Position numbers and translations under genes: made by a program. From Alphaproteobacteria bacterium (lineage in GTDB: Bacteria > Pseudomonadota > Alphaproteobacteria > Sphingomonadales > JAKSBY01), in assembly GCA_021774625.1 (NCBI GenBank), contig JAJFIV010000030.1, positions 64,493-128,492 of the forward strand: 64,000 nucleotides of DNA, read 5' to 3'. The notes beneath the pieces are model-generated. The model was not told where the DNA came from, did not search any database, and was given only the letters and a program-made list of their open reading frames with translations. Shown one piece after another: positions 55,427 through 62,948 of the stretch. The first letter of the stretch is position 1, and each line of letters opens with the position of its first letter.

Positions 55427-56170
55427 ATGAAAATTTTACAGGCGTTTGTTGCGCTGCTTTTTGCAGCGGTTTTATTAACGGGCCCGGTCCTGGCGCAATC
55501 CCGGTTTCTCGACAAACTGAAAGACAAAGTTACGGATAAAGAAACCGTGGCCAGCGCCCTCAGCGAATCGGAAATCGCGGATGGCTTAAAGGAAGCATTG
55601 AAGGTCGGGACGGAAACGGTGGTTTCCCAGTTAGGAGCGACGGATGGTTTTCTGGCGGATCCGGATATCCATATTCCATTGCCGAAGTCGCTGGAACGGG
55701 CGCAAAAGCGGCTGGACACTATTGGCCTTGGCAATTTGGGGAATGATCTGGAAGAACGACTGAACCGCGCCGCCGAAGCCGCTACGCCCAGGGCCCGCGC
55801 GTTGTTTGTCAGCGCCATTCAGGATATGACGTTGGACGATGCAAGGGGCATCCTTAACGGCCCGGACGATTCCGCCACCCAATATCTGCGCGGTAAAATG
55901 TCGGAGCAACTCAGCGCCGATATGAAGCCGGTGGTCGACGACACCCTGGCTCAGGCCGGCGCGCTCGACGCCTATGACAGTTTCGCCGGCCGCTACGAAC
56001 AAATCCCCTTTGTGCTTGTGCCGGATGTGAAAGCGGACCTGACGGACCATGTGACCGAACGCGCCCTTGACGGCATTTTCCACTATGTCGCCAAAGAAGA
56101 AGCCGCCATCCGCCAGAACCCGGTGAAACGCACCACGGATATCCTGAAAAAGGTCTTTGGCGCAGATTAG
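55427..56170 (+). CDS. DUF4197 domain secreted protein
   Basis: A 247-residue exported protein with signal peptide ILQAFVALLFAAVLLTGPVLAQ. The mature protein is helical: KEALKVGTETVVSQLGATDG is the typical DUF4197 opening, followed by ALFVSAIQDMTLDDARGILN. The function is unknown. The start at 55427 follows GGAAGG. Frame-open codons upstream are not supported. Confidence 0.85.
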   Translation: MKILQAFVALLFAAVLLTGPVLAQSRFLDKLKDKVTDKETVASALSESEIADGLKEALKVGTETVVSQLGATDGFLADPDIHIPLPKSLERAQKRLDTIGLGNLGNDLEERLNRAAEAATPRARALFVSAIQDMTLDDARGILNGPDDSATQYLRGKMSEQLSADMKPVVDDTLAQAGALDAYDSFAGRYEQIPFVLVPDVKADLTDHVTERALDGIFHYVAKEEAAIRQNPVKRTTDILKKVFGAD

Positions 56171-56284
56171 GATTAACGTCCACTTGATGCCTCACCCAGC
56201 GTCACCCGGGTTTGATCCGGGGTTCATACGTCAATAGAAATAGGAATTCCTGACCGAGTTCGGACTGACAGCTTAACCTTTCCC

Positions 56285-56660
56285 GTCATACCGGACTTGA
56301 TCCGGCATCTATCTTCGTGACACGCTCTACGGATGCAAAAGAATGGCTATATCTATATCCTGGCCAGCAAAAAGCGGGGCACAATTTATATCGGCGTCAC
56401 GTCAAATCTGATAAGGCGGATCTATGAACACAAGGAGGGGCTCATTGATGGCTTTACCAAAAGATATGCTCTCAAACATCTTGTGTGTTTCGAAGCCTTT
56501 GACGACATTGAAGCTGCTATCCGGCGCGAAAAACAACTTAAAACTGGAGGCGGGATTGGGAAATTCAATTGATAGAAACCAGCAACCCTCAATGGAATGA
56601 CCTATATTCGACCTTATTTTAACGGCCGCAACATGGATGCCGGATCAAGTCCGGCATGAC
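56285..56660. repeat. Inverted-repeat-flanked unit containing a GIY-YIG gene
   Basis: A 25-bp sequence ending CTTGATCCGGCATC (56285-56309) recurs in reverse complement at 56636-56660 with 24 of 25 positions equal. The 376-bp unit holds nothing but a GIY-YIG nuclease frame. More fragments of similar repeats lie at 56208-56230, 56673-56704 and 56740-56756. The 190 bp from 56573 to 56765 contain only these repeats and the end of the shifted frame. Confidence 0.55.
56333..56622 (+). pseudogene. GIY-YIG nuclease (YhbQ-like), frameshifted
   Basis: The first 72 codons encode a single-domain GIY-YIG endonuclease: YIYILASKKRGTIYIGVTSN (with GIY as TIYIG), then RRIYEHK and a late REKQLK. After REKQLK the frame gives TGGGIGKFN and stops at 56572. 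Reading one base back instead gives NWRRDWEIQLIETSNPQWND, the normal family ending, to a stop at 56622. One A is missing from the A-run near 56541-56546. It may be a real decay event or a sequencing slip. Confidence 0.75.
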
Positions 56661-56765
56661 AAATAGGATTAAATCGTCATTCCGGGCATGACCCGGAATC
56701 CATGCTTCAGGCGATGAAACGGCGGATAGATGGACCCTGGATCAAGTCGGGGGGCTATTATTGGT

Positions 56766-57191
56766 TTATGTCTTCGGCCACAATACCATCTGGGTGCAGC
56801 GGAACAGGGCCAGCCTTTTGCCGGTACCTTTACCGGTGACGATGGCGTCCCAGACCTGGCTGGTGCGCCCCAGATGTTCGGCCTTGGCTTCGCACATTAC
56901 GATGCCTTCCGTCAGGGTGCCGAGAAAGTTGGACTTAAGCTCGATGGTGGTGAAATTGAATGCGCCCTGGGGCAGGGCGAAGATAGCGCCATAGCCGCAG
57001 GCGGTGTCAGCAAGGGCGATGATGCTGGCGGCGTGGAGAAAGCCGTTGGGGGCCAGCAGGTCCGGCCGGATCACCATTTCGGCGGTCATCCGGCCATGCT
57101 CGGCATGGGTGAAGGTGATGCCAAGAAGCCCGGGCAGATAGTCCTGACCGCGTTCATTGATGGGGGCAAGGTCAAAAGGTGCGTCGTTCAT
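56766..57191 (-). CDS. PaaI-type hotdog-fold thioesterase
   Basis: A 141-residue hotdog-fold protein of the PaaI/YdiI kind. The active-site region is APNGFLHAASIIALADTACG, with the usual GxxHGG replaced by GFLHAA. Members hydrolyse acyl-CoA thioesters. The gene start overlaps the stop of the dehydratase gene by 4 bp, so the two are translated together, a link between amino-acid deamination and acyl-CoA handling that is only inferred. Confidence 0.85.
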   Translation of the reverse strand: MNDAPFDLAPINERGQDYLPGLLGITFTHAEHGRMTAEMVIRPDLLAPNGFLHAASIIALADTACGYGAIFALPQGAFNFTTIELKSNFLGTLTEGIVMCEAKAEHLGRTSQVWDAIVTGKGTGKRLALFRCTQMVLWPKT

Positions 57192-58174
57192 TCTATCAGT
57201 CCTTTCAGGGCCAGAAGTTTTTCGGCCGCCACATTATCGCCGGAACAGATGGCGGCGATGGGGCCTTTGAAATTTTTGGCGCGGTCATCCAGCAGCAGGG
57301 CGATAGCGGCGGCGCCGCCGCCCTCGAGGACGATCTTTTCATATTTCAGCGCATGGACCATGGCCTCCTCAATCTGTTCATCGCTCACCTGCAAAATCTT
57401 GTCCACCAGATCACGGCACATGGGGAAGGTATAGCGGTTGTCGGCCTGGATCGGGCCGGGCAGGGCATCGGCGATGCTGGGGATTTCCTCCACCGGAACT
57501 ATGCGGCCCGCCCTGATACATTCGATCATCGCCGCACCTTTCAGGGTCGAGACGCCGATCAGATTGATATCCGGTTTCAGTGTGCGGGCGGCGAGCGCAA
57601 TGCCGGACATCAGTCCGCCGCCTGACACCTGAACGATCAGGGTTTCGATCTCCGGCCGGGCTTCGAGAATTTCAAGCCCGATGGTACCCTGGCCTGCAAT
57701 CACATGCCGGTCGTCAAAGGGGGAGACGAAGGTCAAACCCTCCGCCTTTTCAATCTCATGGGCTTTTTCGGAAGCGATATCCTGATCGCTGCCATGAATG
57801 ACGATTTCCGCTCCCAGATCGCGGATGGCATTGACCTTGCCTTCCGGCACAATCTCCGTCAGGCAGATCACCGCCCGGATGCCGAGCCGCTTGGCCATAT
57901 AGGCTACCGACTTGCCATGATTGCCGCTGGAAGCCGTGACCACGCCCCGGGCGCGTTCTTCTTCGTTCAGGCTGAGGATCTTGTTGGCGGCTCCCCGGAT
58001 CTTGAAGGAGCCGGTGTCCTGCATGGTCTCCATCTTCAGGTAAACGTTCGTCCCCAGCCGTTTGGAGAGCGAAAAAGATGGTTTCAGCGGCGTTACACAG
58101 GCAATATCGCGGATATTGACGGCCGCGTCCCGCACATCCTGAAATGCCAGATCATCATAACGTATACCGGTCAT
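57188..58174 (-). CDS. Threonine/serine dehydratase (PLP-dependent)
   Basis: A 328-residue fold-type II PLP enzyme without the C-terminal ACT-like regulatory domain, hence catabolic rather than biosynthetic. The PLP lysine is in TGSFKIRGAANK (about K56), the substrate loop in ASSGNHGKSVAYMA and the phosphate-binding loop in VSGGGLMSGIAL. It probably converts threonine or serine to the 2-oxoacid and ammonia. A hydroxy-amino-acid racemase or hydroxyectoine-pathway dehydratase cannot be excluded. It is coupled to a thioesterase gene. Confidence 0.87.
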   Translation of the reverse strand: MTGIRYDDLAFQDVRDAAVNIRDIACVTPLKPSFSLSKRLGTNVYLKMETMQDTGSFKIRGAANKILSLNEEERARGVVTASSGNHGKSVAYMAKRLGIRAVICLTEIVPEGKVNAIRDLGAEIVIHGSDQDIASEKAHEIEKAEGLTFVSPFDDRHVIAGQGTIGLEILEARPEIETLIVQVSGGGLMSGIALAARTLKPDINLIGVSTLKGAAMIECIRAGRIVPVEEIPSIADALPGPIQADNRYTFPMCRDLVDKILQVSDEQIEEAMVHALKYEKIVLEGGGAAAIALLLDDRAKNFKGPIAAICSGDNVAAEKLLALKGLIE

Positions 58175-58246
58175 TGTCCCGTCTTTACTCCGTCAGACCT
58201 GGCTGCCAATATGACCGGATCATTGTTTCGAGACAAGGAGAGAAAA

Positions 58247-59125
58247 ATGGGCGCAGAGACACCTGTCGATCTGGTGATTGAGGGCCGGGCCCGCGATCTT
58301 GGCGGTTTCGGGGTGCGCCGGGTGTTGCCCTCGGCAAAACGCCGGCTGGTCGGACCGTTTATTTTCCTGGACCAGATAGGCCCGGCGGAATTCTCGCCTG
58401 GCGAAGGCATCGATGTCCGGCCTCATCCGCATATCAATCTTGCCACCGTCACCTATCTGTTTGATGGCGAGATATTTCACCGCGACAGTCTGGGTTCTGC
58501 GCAGGCCATCCGGCCCGGCGCGGTCAATCTGATGGTGGCCGGGCGCGGGATTGTCCATTCGGAACGGACCGGCGGTGACGTGCGGGCAGCCGGCCACCGG
58601 CTGTTTGGCATCCAGTCCTGGATTGCGCTTCCGCAAGCGGATGAGGAAGCGGAGCCGGCATTTTATCACCATCCGGCAGACAGCCTGCCGGTGATGGAGC
58701 GGGACGGCATCAAAATGCGCCTGATCATGGGGACGGCATACGGTGAAACCTCGCCGGTCCAGACATATTCCCCGATGTTTTATCTGGAAGTGGATATGGC
58801 GGCGGGGAGCGAGCTGGCATTGCCGGATGAATACGCAGAACGGGCCGCTTATATCGTGTCCGGAAACGTGGCTTGCGGCGGGACGGCATACCCGCCAGGC
58901 CGGATGGTTGTTTTCAAACCGGATGGACCGGCTTCGATCAAGTCGGAAAAAGCGGCAAAAGTCTTGCTGCTCGGCGGCGCTCCCATTGATGGCGAACGCC
59001 ATATCTGGTGGAATTTTGTCTCCAGCCGCAAGGAAAGGATCGAACAGGCCAAGCGGGACTGGAAAGAGGGGCGTTTTCCCGAGGTGCCCGGCGAGACGGA
59101 GTTTATCCCGCTGCCGGAGAAATAA
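58247..59125 (+). CDS. Pirin family protein
   Basis: A bicupin of 292 residues. The iron-binding residues of pirin are visible in RPHPHINLAT and VHSERT. A conserved FIFLDQIGPAEF and GIQSWIALP also mark the family. Some pirins have quercetinase activity, others act as redox cofactors; the role here is unknown. The start at 58247 follows AAGGAG. The frame is open far upstream, but that part is antisense to the dehydratase gene. It ends near a shared terminator. Confidence 0.92.
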   Translation: MGAETPVDLVIEGRARDLGGFGVRRVLPSAKRRLVGPFIFLDQIGPAEFSPGEGIDVRPHPHINLATVTYLFDGEIFHRDSLGSAQAIRPGAVNLMVAGRGIVHSERTGGDVRAAGHRLFGIQSWIALPQADEEAEPAFYHHPADSLPVMERDGIKMRLIMGTAYGETSPVQTYSPMFYLEVDMAAGSELALPDEYAERAAYIVSGNVACGGTAYPPGRMVVFKPDGPASIKSEKAAKVLLLGGAPIDGERHIWWNFVSSRKERIEQAKRDWKEGRFPEVPGETEFIPLPEK

Positions 59126-59162
59126 GGCCCTTCGGCGGGCTCAGAAAAGACTCTCGCCCAAA

Positions 59163-59195
59163 CAAAAAGGCCCGCGCTAATTTGCACGGGCCTTT
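59163..59195. terminator. Bidirectional terminator between pirin and cold-shock genes
   Basis: AAAGGCCCG (59166-59174) and CGGGCCTTT (59187-59195) form a perfect 9-bp stem with a 12-nt loop. On the minus strand the stem is followed by a T-rich run (TTTTTGTTT), so it is best suited to end the cold-shock gene, and it may also end the pirin transcript. Confidence 0.8.
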
Positions 59196-59216
59196 CAGAG
59201 TTCTTGTCGTAGTGGT

Positions 59217-59426
59217 TTAGCTGACGACCTGAAGTTGTTCTGCAGATGTTTTCCCGTTTTTGCCGGTTTCGAGCTCGTAAGAGACAACCTGTCCCTCATC
59301 AAGACCGGCAAGGCCGGCGCGCTCAACGGCGGAAATGTGAACGAAGGCGTCTTTGCCGCCATCGTCCGGGGTGATGAATCCATAACCCTTAACGGGGTTG
59401 AACCACTTAACGGTTCCTTTAGCCAT
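59217..59426 (-). CDS. Cold-shock domain protein (CspA family)
   Basis: A 69-residue single OB-fold RNA chaperone with both RNA-binding motifs, KGYGFI (RNP1) and DAFVHI (RNP2), and the usual [14 protein letters not shown] start. A long leader of about 135 nt separates it from a promoter at 59566-59594, in keeping with cold-shock genes whose leaders control translation by temperature. A strong terminator follows. Confidence 0.95.
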   Translation of the reverse strand: MAKGTVKWFNPVKGYGFITPDDGGKDAFVHISAVERAGLAGLDEGQVVSYELETGKNGKTSAEQLQVVS

Positions 59427-59565
59427 AGTATCTTCCTAACAATAGTCATTAATGCTTGCGCTTCATTGCGCAAGGGATAGTCAGCTCGTATGTTTCCGCA
59501 GGGTAGGTCGCTCGGTCGGCGTGACGAAGCAGAATACGCCATGGTCGCTAAGAACTGATCACGCC

Positions 59566-59594
59566 CATATAGTAGGCCCTTTTAAAAACAGCAA
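59566..59594 (-). promoter_or_regulatory. Likely promoter of cold-shock gene
   Basis: On the minus strand TTGCTG (59589-59594) and TATATG (59566-59571) are 17 bp apart. The predicted start leaves a leader of about 135 nt before the cold-shock gene. The 310-bp gap between this gene and motA holds this promoter, the leader and a possible motA promoter. Confidence 0.5.
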
Positions 59595-59676
59595 GTAAAA
59601 ATTACCGTTTTCTCTTTCGATACGCCGTGTAACGCACTGAAAACCCGTCAAAATTAAATCAATTTTAAGCCTATTT

Positions 59677-59684
59677 GCCGATAG
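59677..59684 (+). promoter_or_regulatory. Possible sigma-28 -10 element before motA
   Basis: GCCGATAG is one base from the flagellar sigma-28 -10 consensus GCCGATAA and lies 53 bp before the motA start. A TAAA block is present upstream but 18 bp away rather than the usual 15-16, so the case is weak. Confidence 0.3.
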
Positions 59685-59736
59685 TGGCGGCAATGACAGC
59701 CGGTAAAGGGGCCGGCGGCAAGATCAGGTATGTCTT

Positions 59737-60606
59737 ATGTTTGTTGCAATCGGGTTGGTTGTTGTTTTCGCCATGGTGTTCGGCGGTTTCGTCTGGGCCG
59801 GCGGAAAATTCGATATTATCCTTCATGCGCTGCCCCATGAAATGATGACCATTTTCGGCGCTGCGGTCGGCGCTTTCATCATCGCCAACTCCCTGCCGAA
59901 AATCAAAAAAGGCCTTGGCGGTCTAGCCACCGCCTTTAAGGGTTCCAAGTGGACTGCGCAGGACTATGTCGACATATTAAGTCTTTTGTATCTGCTTCTT
60001 AAGACCATGCGCACCAAGGGCGTTGTCGCGGTCGAGGCGCATATCGAGAACCCCCATGAAAGCAAGATCTTCCAGCATTTCCCCAAAGTCGCCGCCGACC
60101 ATCACGTGACGGATTTTATCAGCGACTATATGCGCATGCTGACCATGAATTTTGACGATGCGCACCAGATGGAAGACATTATGGAGAAGGATCTGGAAAA
60201 ACATCATGCGGAAGAGCATGAGGTCCAGCACAATTGGCAGAATATGGCGGACGGACTGCCCGCCCTCGGGATTGTGGCGGCCGTGCTCGGCATCATCAAG
60301 ACAATGGGTTCCATCAACGCGCCGGTCGAGGTTCTGGGCGCCCTGGTCGGCGGCGCCCTGACCGGCACCTTCCTCGGCATTCTCCTGTCCTATGGGATGG
60401 TCGGGCCGATTGCCGCAAGAATGGGCCAGGTGATTGCCGAAAACGGGCAGTTCATGAATGTCATCAAAAACGTGATTGTCGCCCATATGCATGGCAATGC
60501 CCCGCAGATTTCCATCGAGATCGGCCGCAAGGCCATCCCCACCTTGCTGCAGCCCGGCTTTGTCGAACTGGAAGACGCCCTGTCCGAACTGCCGCCTGAT
60601 CTGTAA
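59737..60606 (+). CDS. motA: Flagellar motor stator protein MotA
   Basis: An inner-membrane stator subunit of 289 residues with four helices: two near the N-terminus (ATP-independent anchor LVVVFAMVFGGFVWAGG and MMTIFGAAVGAFIIANSLP) and two after the large cytoplasmic loop (ALGIVAAVLGIIKTMGSIN, VGGALTGTFLGILLSYGMVG). The loop carries the charged residues that contact FliG. Its proton channel partner MotB is not adjacent, so motB must be elsewhere. The presence of motA says the organism swims. Confidence 0.93.
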   Translation: MFVAIGLVVVFAMVFGGFVWAGGKFDIILHALPHEMMTIFGAAVGAFIIANSLPKIKKGLGGLATAFKGSKWTAQDYVDILSLLYLLLKTMRTKGVVAVEAHIENPHESKIFQHFPKVAADHHVTDFISDYMRMLTMNFDDAHQMEDIMEKDLEKHHAEEHEVQHNWQNMADGLPALGIVAAVLGIIKTMGSINAPVEVLGALVGGALTGTFLGILLSYGMVGPIAARMGQVIAENGQFMNVIKNVIVAHMHGNAPQISIEIGRKAIPTLLQPGFVELEDALSELPPDL

Positions 60607-60643
60607 GCTTGTCTCGTTTTAAAATTCTCCCTACGGTGCGGTC

Positions 60644-61204
60644 ATGAACAAAGATTTTGGCGGCGGATCAGTTTTTACGCTTGGCGATCTGATCCCGAAA
60701 ATTGCGGATGATGTGTTTATCGCGCCCGGCGCTCAGGTGATCGGCGATGTGACGATCGGCGCGGGTTCCTCCATCTGGAACAATACGGTGGTGCGCGGCG
60801 ACGTGCATGAAATCCGCATCGGCTCGAATACCAATATTCAGGACGGCTCTGTCGTTCACGTCACCCACGATAAATTTGGCACTTATATCGGCGATAATGT
60901 GCTGATCGGCCATTCGGTCATGCTGCATGGCTGCATTCTCGAAGACTGGTGTTTTGTCGGCCTCTCGACGGTGATCATGGATGGCTCGGTGATCGAGACA
61001 AATGGCATGCTCGGGGCAGGAGGGCTTCTGCCGCCCGGTAAGCGAATCCGGTCCGGCCAGCTCTGGGTCGGCAGTCCGGCCCGCTATATTCGTGATCTGA
61101 CACCGGAGGAAATCGCCCGCAACCGTGAAAGCGCGCCCTATTATTCAAAGCTTGCCCGGCGGCATCTGAAAGACCTGAAGCCCTGTAAAAAAGGCCAGCT
61201 TTAG
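60644..61204 (+). CDS. Gamma-class carbonic anhydrase family protein
   Basis: A 186-residue left-handed beta-helix trimer subunit. Hexapeptide repeats run from VFIAPGAQVIGDVTIGAGSS to LGAGGLLPPGKRI. The metal-binding histidines are in VVHVTHD and NVLIGHSVMLHG. A C-terminal helix follows. Members include YrdA-like proteins and complex I-linked gamma-carbonic anhydrases; activity is not certain for this branch. Confidence 0.88.
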   Translation: MNKDFGGGSVFTLGDLIPKIADDVFIAPGAQVIGDVTIGAGSSIWNNTVVRGDVHEIRIGSNTNIQDGSVVHVTHDKFGTYIGDNVLIGHSVMLHGCILEDWCFVGLSTVIMDGSVIETNGMLGAGGLLPPGKRIRSGQLWVGSPARYIRDLTPEEIARNRESAPYYSKLARRHLKDLKPCKKGQL

Positions 61205-61323
61205 AGTCTTTTCTGATCAGGTTGACGCAATTTGATGACTGGAGGTGGCTGTCCGGACAGGCGCCTTGCCACAGAGCAAAATCATCCCGGTCAAATGGGT
61301 CAACCTAATCAGAAAAGACTCTA
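61203..61323. repeat. MITE-like palindromic element
   Basis: The 24 bp starting AGAGTCTTTTCTGAT (61204-61227) pair with the 24 bp ending ATCAGAAAAGACTCT (61299-61322) at 23 of 24 positions. Inside lies a perfect palindrome CTGTCCGGACAG. The 121-bp unit has no coding frame, begins at the carbonic-anhydrase stop codon and has TA-containing ends (TTTAG/CTAAG). Size and symmetry fit a miniature inverted-repeat element. Confidence 0.6.
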
Positions 61324-61356
61324 AGCCGGCCCTTTTCTCCTCCCAATTATTCTGTC

Positions 61357-61869
61357 TTACGAAATATGATAGAGGCTTTGCGCCGATACCATACAGTAAA
61401 GCATCGGGATCGACAGCAGAGTATTGGTCCTTGAAAACAGCATGGCCTTTCGGGCCGCGCCGGGTTTTGCCGCGGCGTCGGCTTCGATCAGGCCGAGAGC
61501 GATTTTCTGATTGGGCCAGATAATGAACCAGACATTGAAGGCCATGATCAGACCGAACCACATGCCGATGCCGATCATGGTGTGACCGACCACGCCAGTC
61601 GTTGTTCCCAATGCGAGGGCATCAACCATATAGCCGTTGAGATGGGCGAGGATTAGCCCGAACAGAACGGTAAAGGCGGCGCCCCAGCGGAACCAGAACA
61701 GCGCTTCCGGCGCGATATGCTTGCCGATGGCGGGTTTCAGTTCATCGGGAATTTTCGGCATGACCGGCATCTGCACAAAATTGAAATACCATAACAGTCC
61801 GATCCACATGACACCGGATATCACATGCAGCCAGCGGATCACGAAGGTGATAAATTCCATATTTTCCAT
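61357..61869 (-). CDS. PuuD-like membrane protein (urate hydroxylase family)
   Basis: A 170-residue membrane protein with four helices, starting FITFVIRWLHVISGVMWIGL, the typical opening of the DUF989/PuuD membrane domain, with conserved His residues (WLHVISG, VVGHTMIG). Full-length PuuD has an additional cytochrome-c-like domain for oxidising urate, which is absent. The catalytic role is therefore doubtful; a haem-binding membrane component is possible. GGGGAG lies before the start. A 34-residue membrane peptide gene lies 12 bp upstream. Confidence 0.8.
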   Translation of the reverse strand: MENMEFITFVIRWLHVISGVMWIGLLWYFNFVQMPVMPKIPDELKPAIGKHIAPEALFWFRWGAAFTVLFGLILAHLNGYMVDALALGTTTGVVGHTMIGIGMWFGLIMAFNVWFIIWPNQKIALGLIEADAAAKPGAARKAMLFSRTNTLLSIPMLYCMVSAQSLYHIS

Positions 61870-61881
61870 GATATTGCTCCC

Positions 61882-61986
61882 CTACATTCCAAGATTTGCG
61901 ATATAGGGCGCAACGAAATGCACCACGACGGTGAGCACGATGCCGGCAATAACCGTCATCTGCAATGATTCGAGAATTTTTCCCAT
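61882..61986 (-). CDS. 34-residue single-helix membrane peptide
   Basis: A short frame with an AAGGGG ribosome-binding site 8 bp before its ATG encodes MGKILESLQMTVIAGIVLTV and ends PYIANLGM. It has one hydrophobic helix (about residues 11-28) with His23 in it. The stop is 12 bp before the PuuD-like gene start, so the two form an operon. Codon choice looks like that of real genes. No family recognised; a small accessory subunit of the PuuD-like protein is the natural guess. Confidence 0.6.
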   Translation of the reverse strand: MGKILESLQMTVIAGIVLTVVVHFVAPYIANLGM

Positions 61987-62113
61987 TTAGTGTCCCCTTG
62001 TTGTTGATGAGCCCATTGATCTTTGTGTTGGGGCACAGCTTATCACATGGCCGGAATCCCGCAAGGGCGAAGCGACAATTGACCTGAGCTCTGTCACTCT
62101 GCATGGTGCGCTG

Positions 62114-62938
62114 ATGGACCAGACCAATATACTGCAGTGCCGGGAAATTGCCAGAACCCGGGATCGGGACCGGTATCTCTGCGCACTTTTCGCCCCCGCG
62201 GACCGGCGGGATGCCCTGTTTGCCCTGATCGCCTTCAATTATGAAATTGCCCGTATCCGGGAAACGGTATCGGAAGCTATGCTTGGCGAAATCCGCCTGC
62301 AATGGTGGCGGGACAGTATTGAAGGGTTCTTTCAGGGAACGGTACGGAAGCATCCGGTGGCAGAACTTTTGGCGGAGGTGATCGGGGCTTACAATCTGAA
62401 GGCAGCGCCGTTTCTAAGCATGATCGACGCCCGCGCGGCCGATCTATATGACGAAAGGCCGAAGGATGTCGCGGCGGTGATCCGGTATTGCGAAGCGACA
62501 TCGGGAACCCTTGCGGCCATTGCCGCCAACATTGTCAACCCTGCCGCCGCCGACGCATCACATGCCGCCGGCACCGCTTTCGCACTTGCCGGATTAATCA
62601 GGGCGCTTGGTTTTCAGGCGGGGATCGGGCGAAAGAATATTCCGCAGCAGGAACTGGAAGCAGCCGGAATTGATCCAGGTACGCTTTATCAGGGGCCGTT
62701 GCCGGACGGAATTGACACCGTTGTTGAAAAACTGGCTGGGGCGGCGTTTGATCAGATTGATCTGGCGCGCCGCCATAAAGCCAGGGCCGAAGGCGTGCTG
62801 TTACAGGCTACCCTGGCGGAATGGCACCTGAAACGCATCCGGAAACACGGCTATGCGGCCCGCCAGGTGCAGACGCCTTTTGATGACATCCGGCTGCTTT
62901 CCAGACTGGCTTTTTATTCCCTGCGGGGAAAATATTGA
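62114..62938 (+). CDS. Squalene/phytoene synthase-family protein, NDUFAF6-like
   Basis: A 274-residue all-helical protein of the squalene/phytoene synthase superfamily. Recognisable segments are FNYEIARIRETVSEAMLGEI, RLQWWRDSIEG and YCEATSGTLAAIAANI. The two Asp-rich motifs needed for prenyl-diphosphate chemistry are missing: NYEIARIRE and RALGFQAGIGRKNIP stand where DxxxD would be. This fits the NDUFAF6-like branch, linked to complex I assembly in mitochondria, more than a carotenoid enzyme. No carotenoid genes are near. Confidence 0.82.
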   Translation: MDQTNILQCREIARTRDRDRYLCALFAPADRRDALFALIAFNYEIARIRETVSEAMLGEIRLQWWRDSIEGFFQGTVRKHPVAELLAEVIGAYNLKAAPFLSMIDARAADLYDERPKDVAAVIRYCEATSGTLAAIAANIVNPAAADASHAAGTAFALAGLIRALGFQAGIGRKNIPQQELEAAGIDPGTLYQGPLPDGIDTVVEKLAGAAFDQIDLARRHKARAEGVLLQATLAEWHLKRIRKHGYAARQVQTPFDDIRLLSRLAFYSLRGKY

Positions 62939-62948
62939 AGAAAGAGGC

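Noticed and set aside
62114-62938. Carotenoid or squalene biosynthesis enzyme
   Set aside because: Both Asp-rich motifs are absent and no other carotenoid or hopanoid genes lie near.
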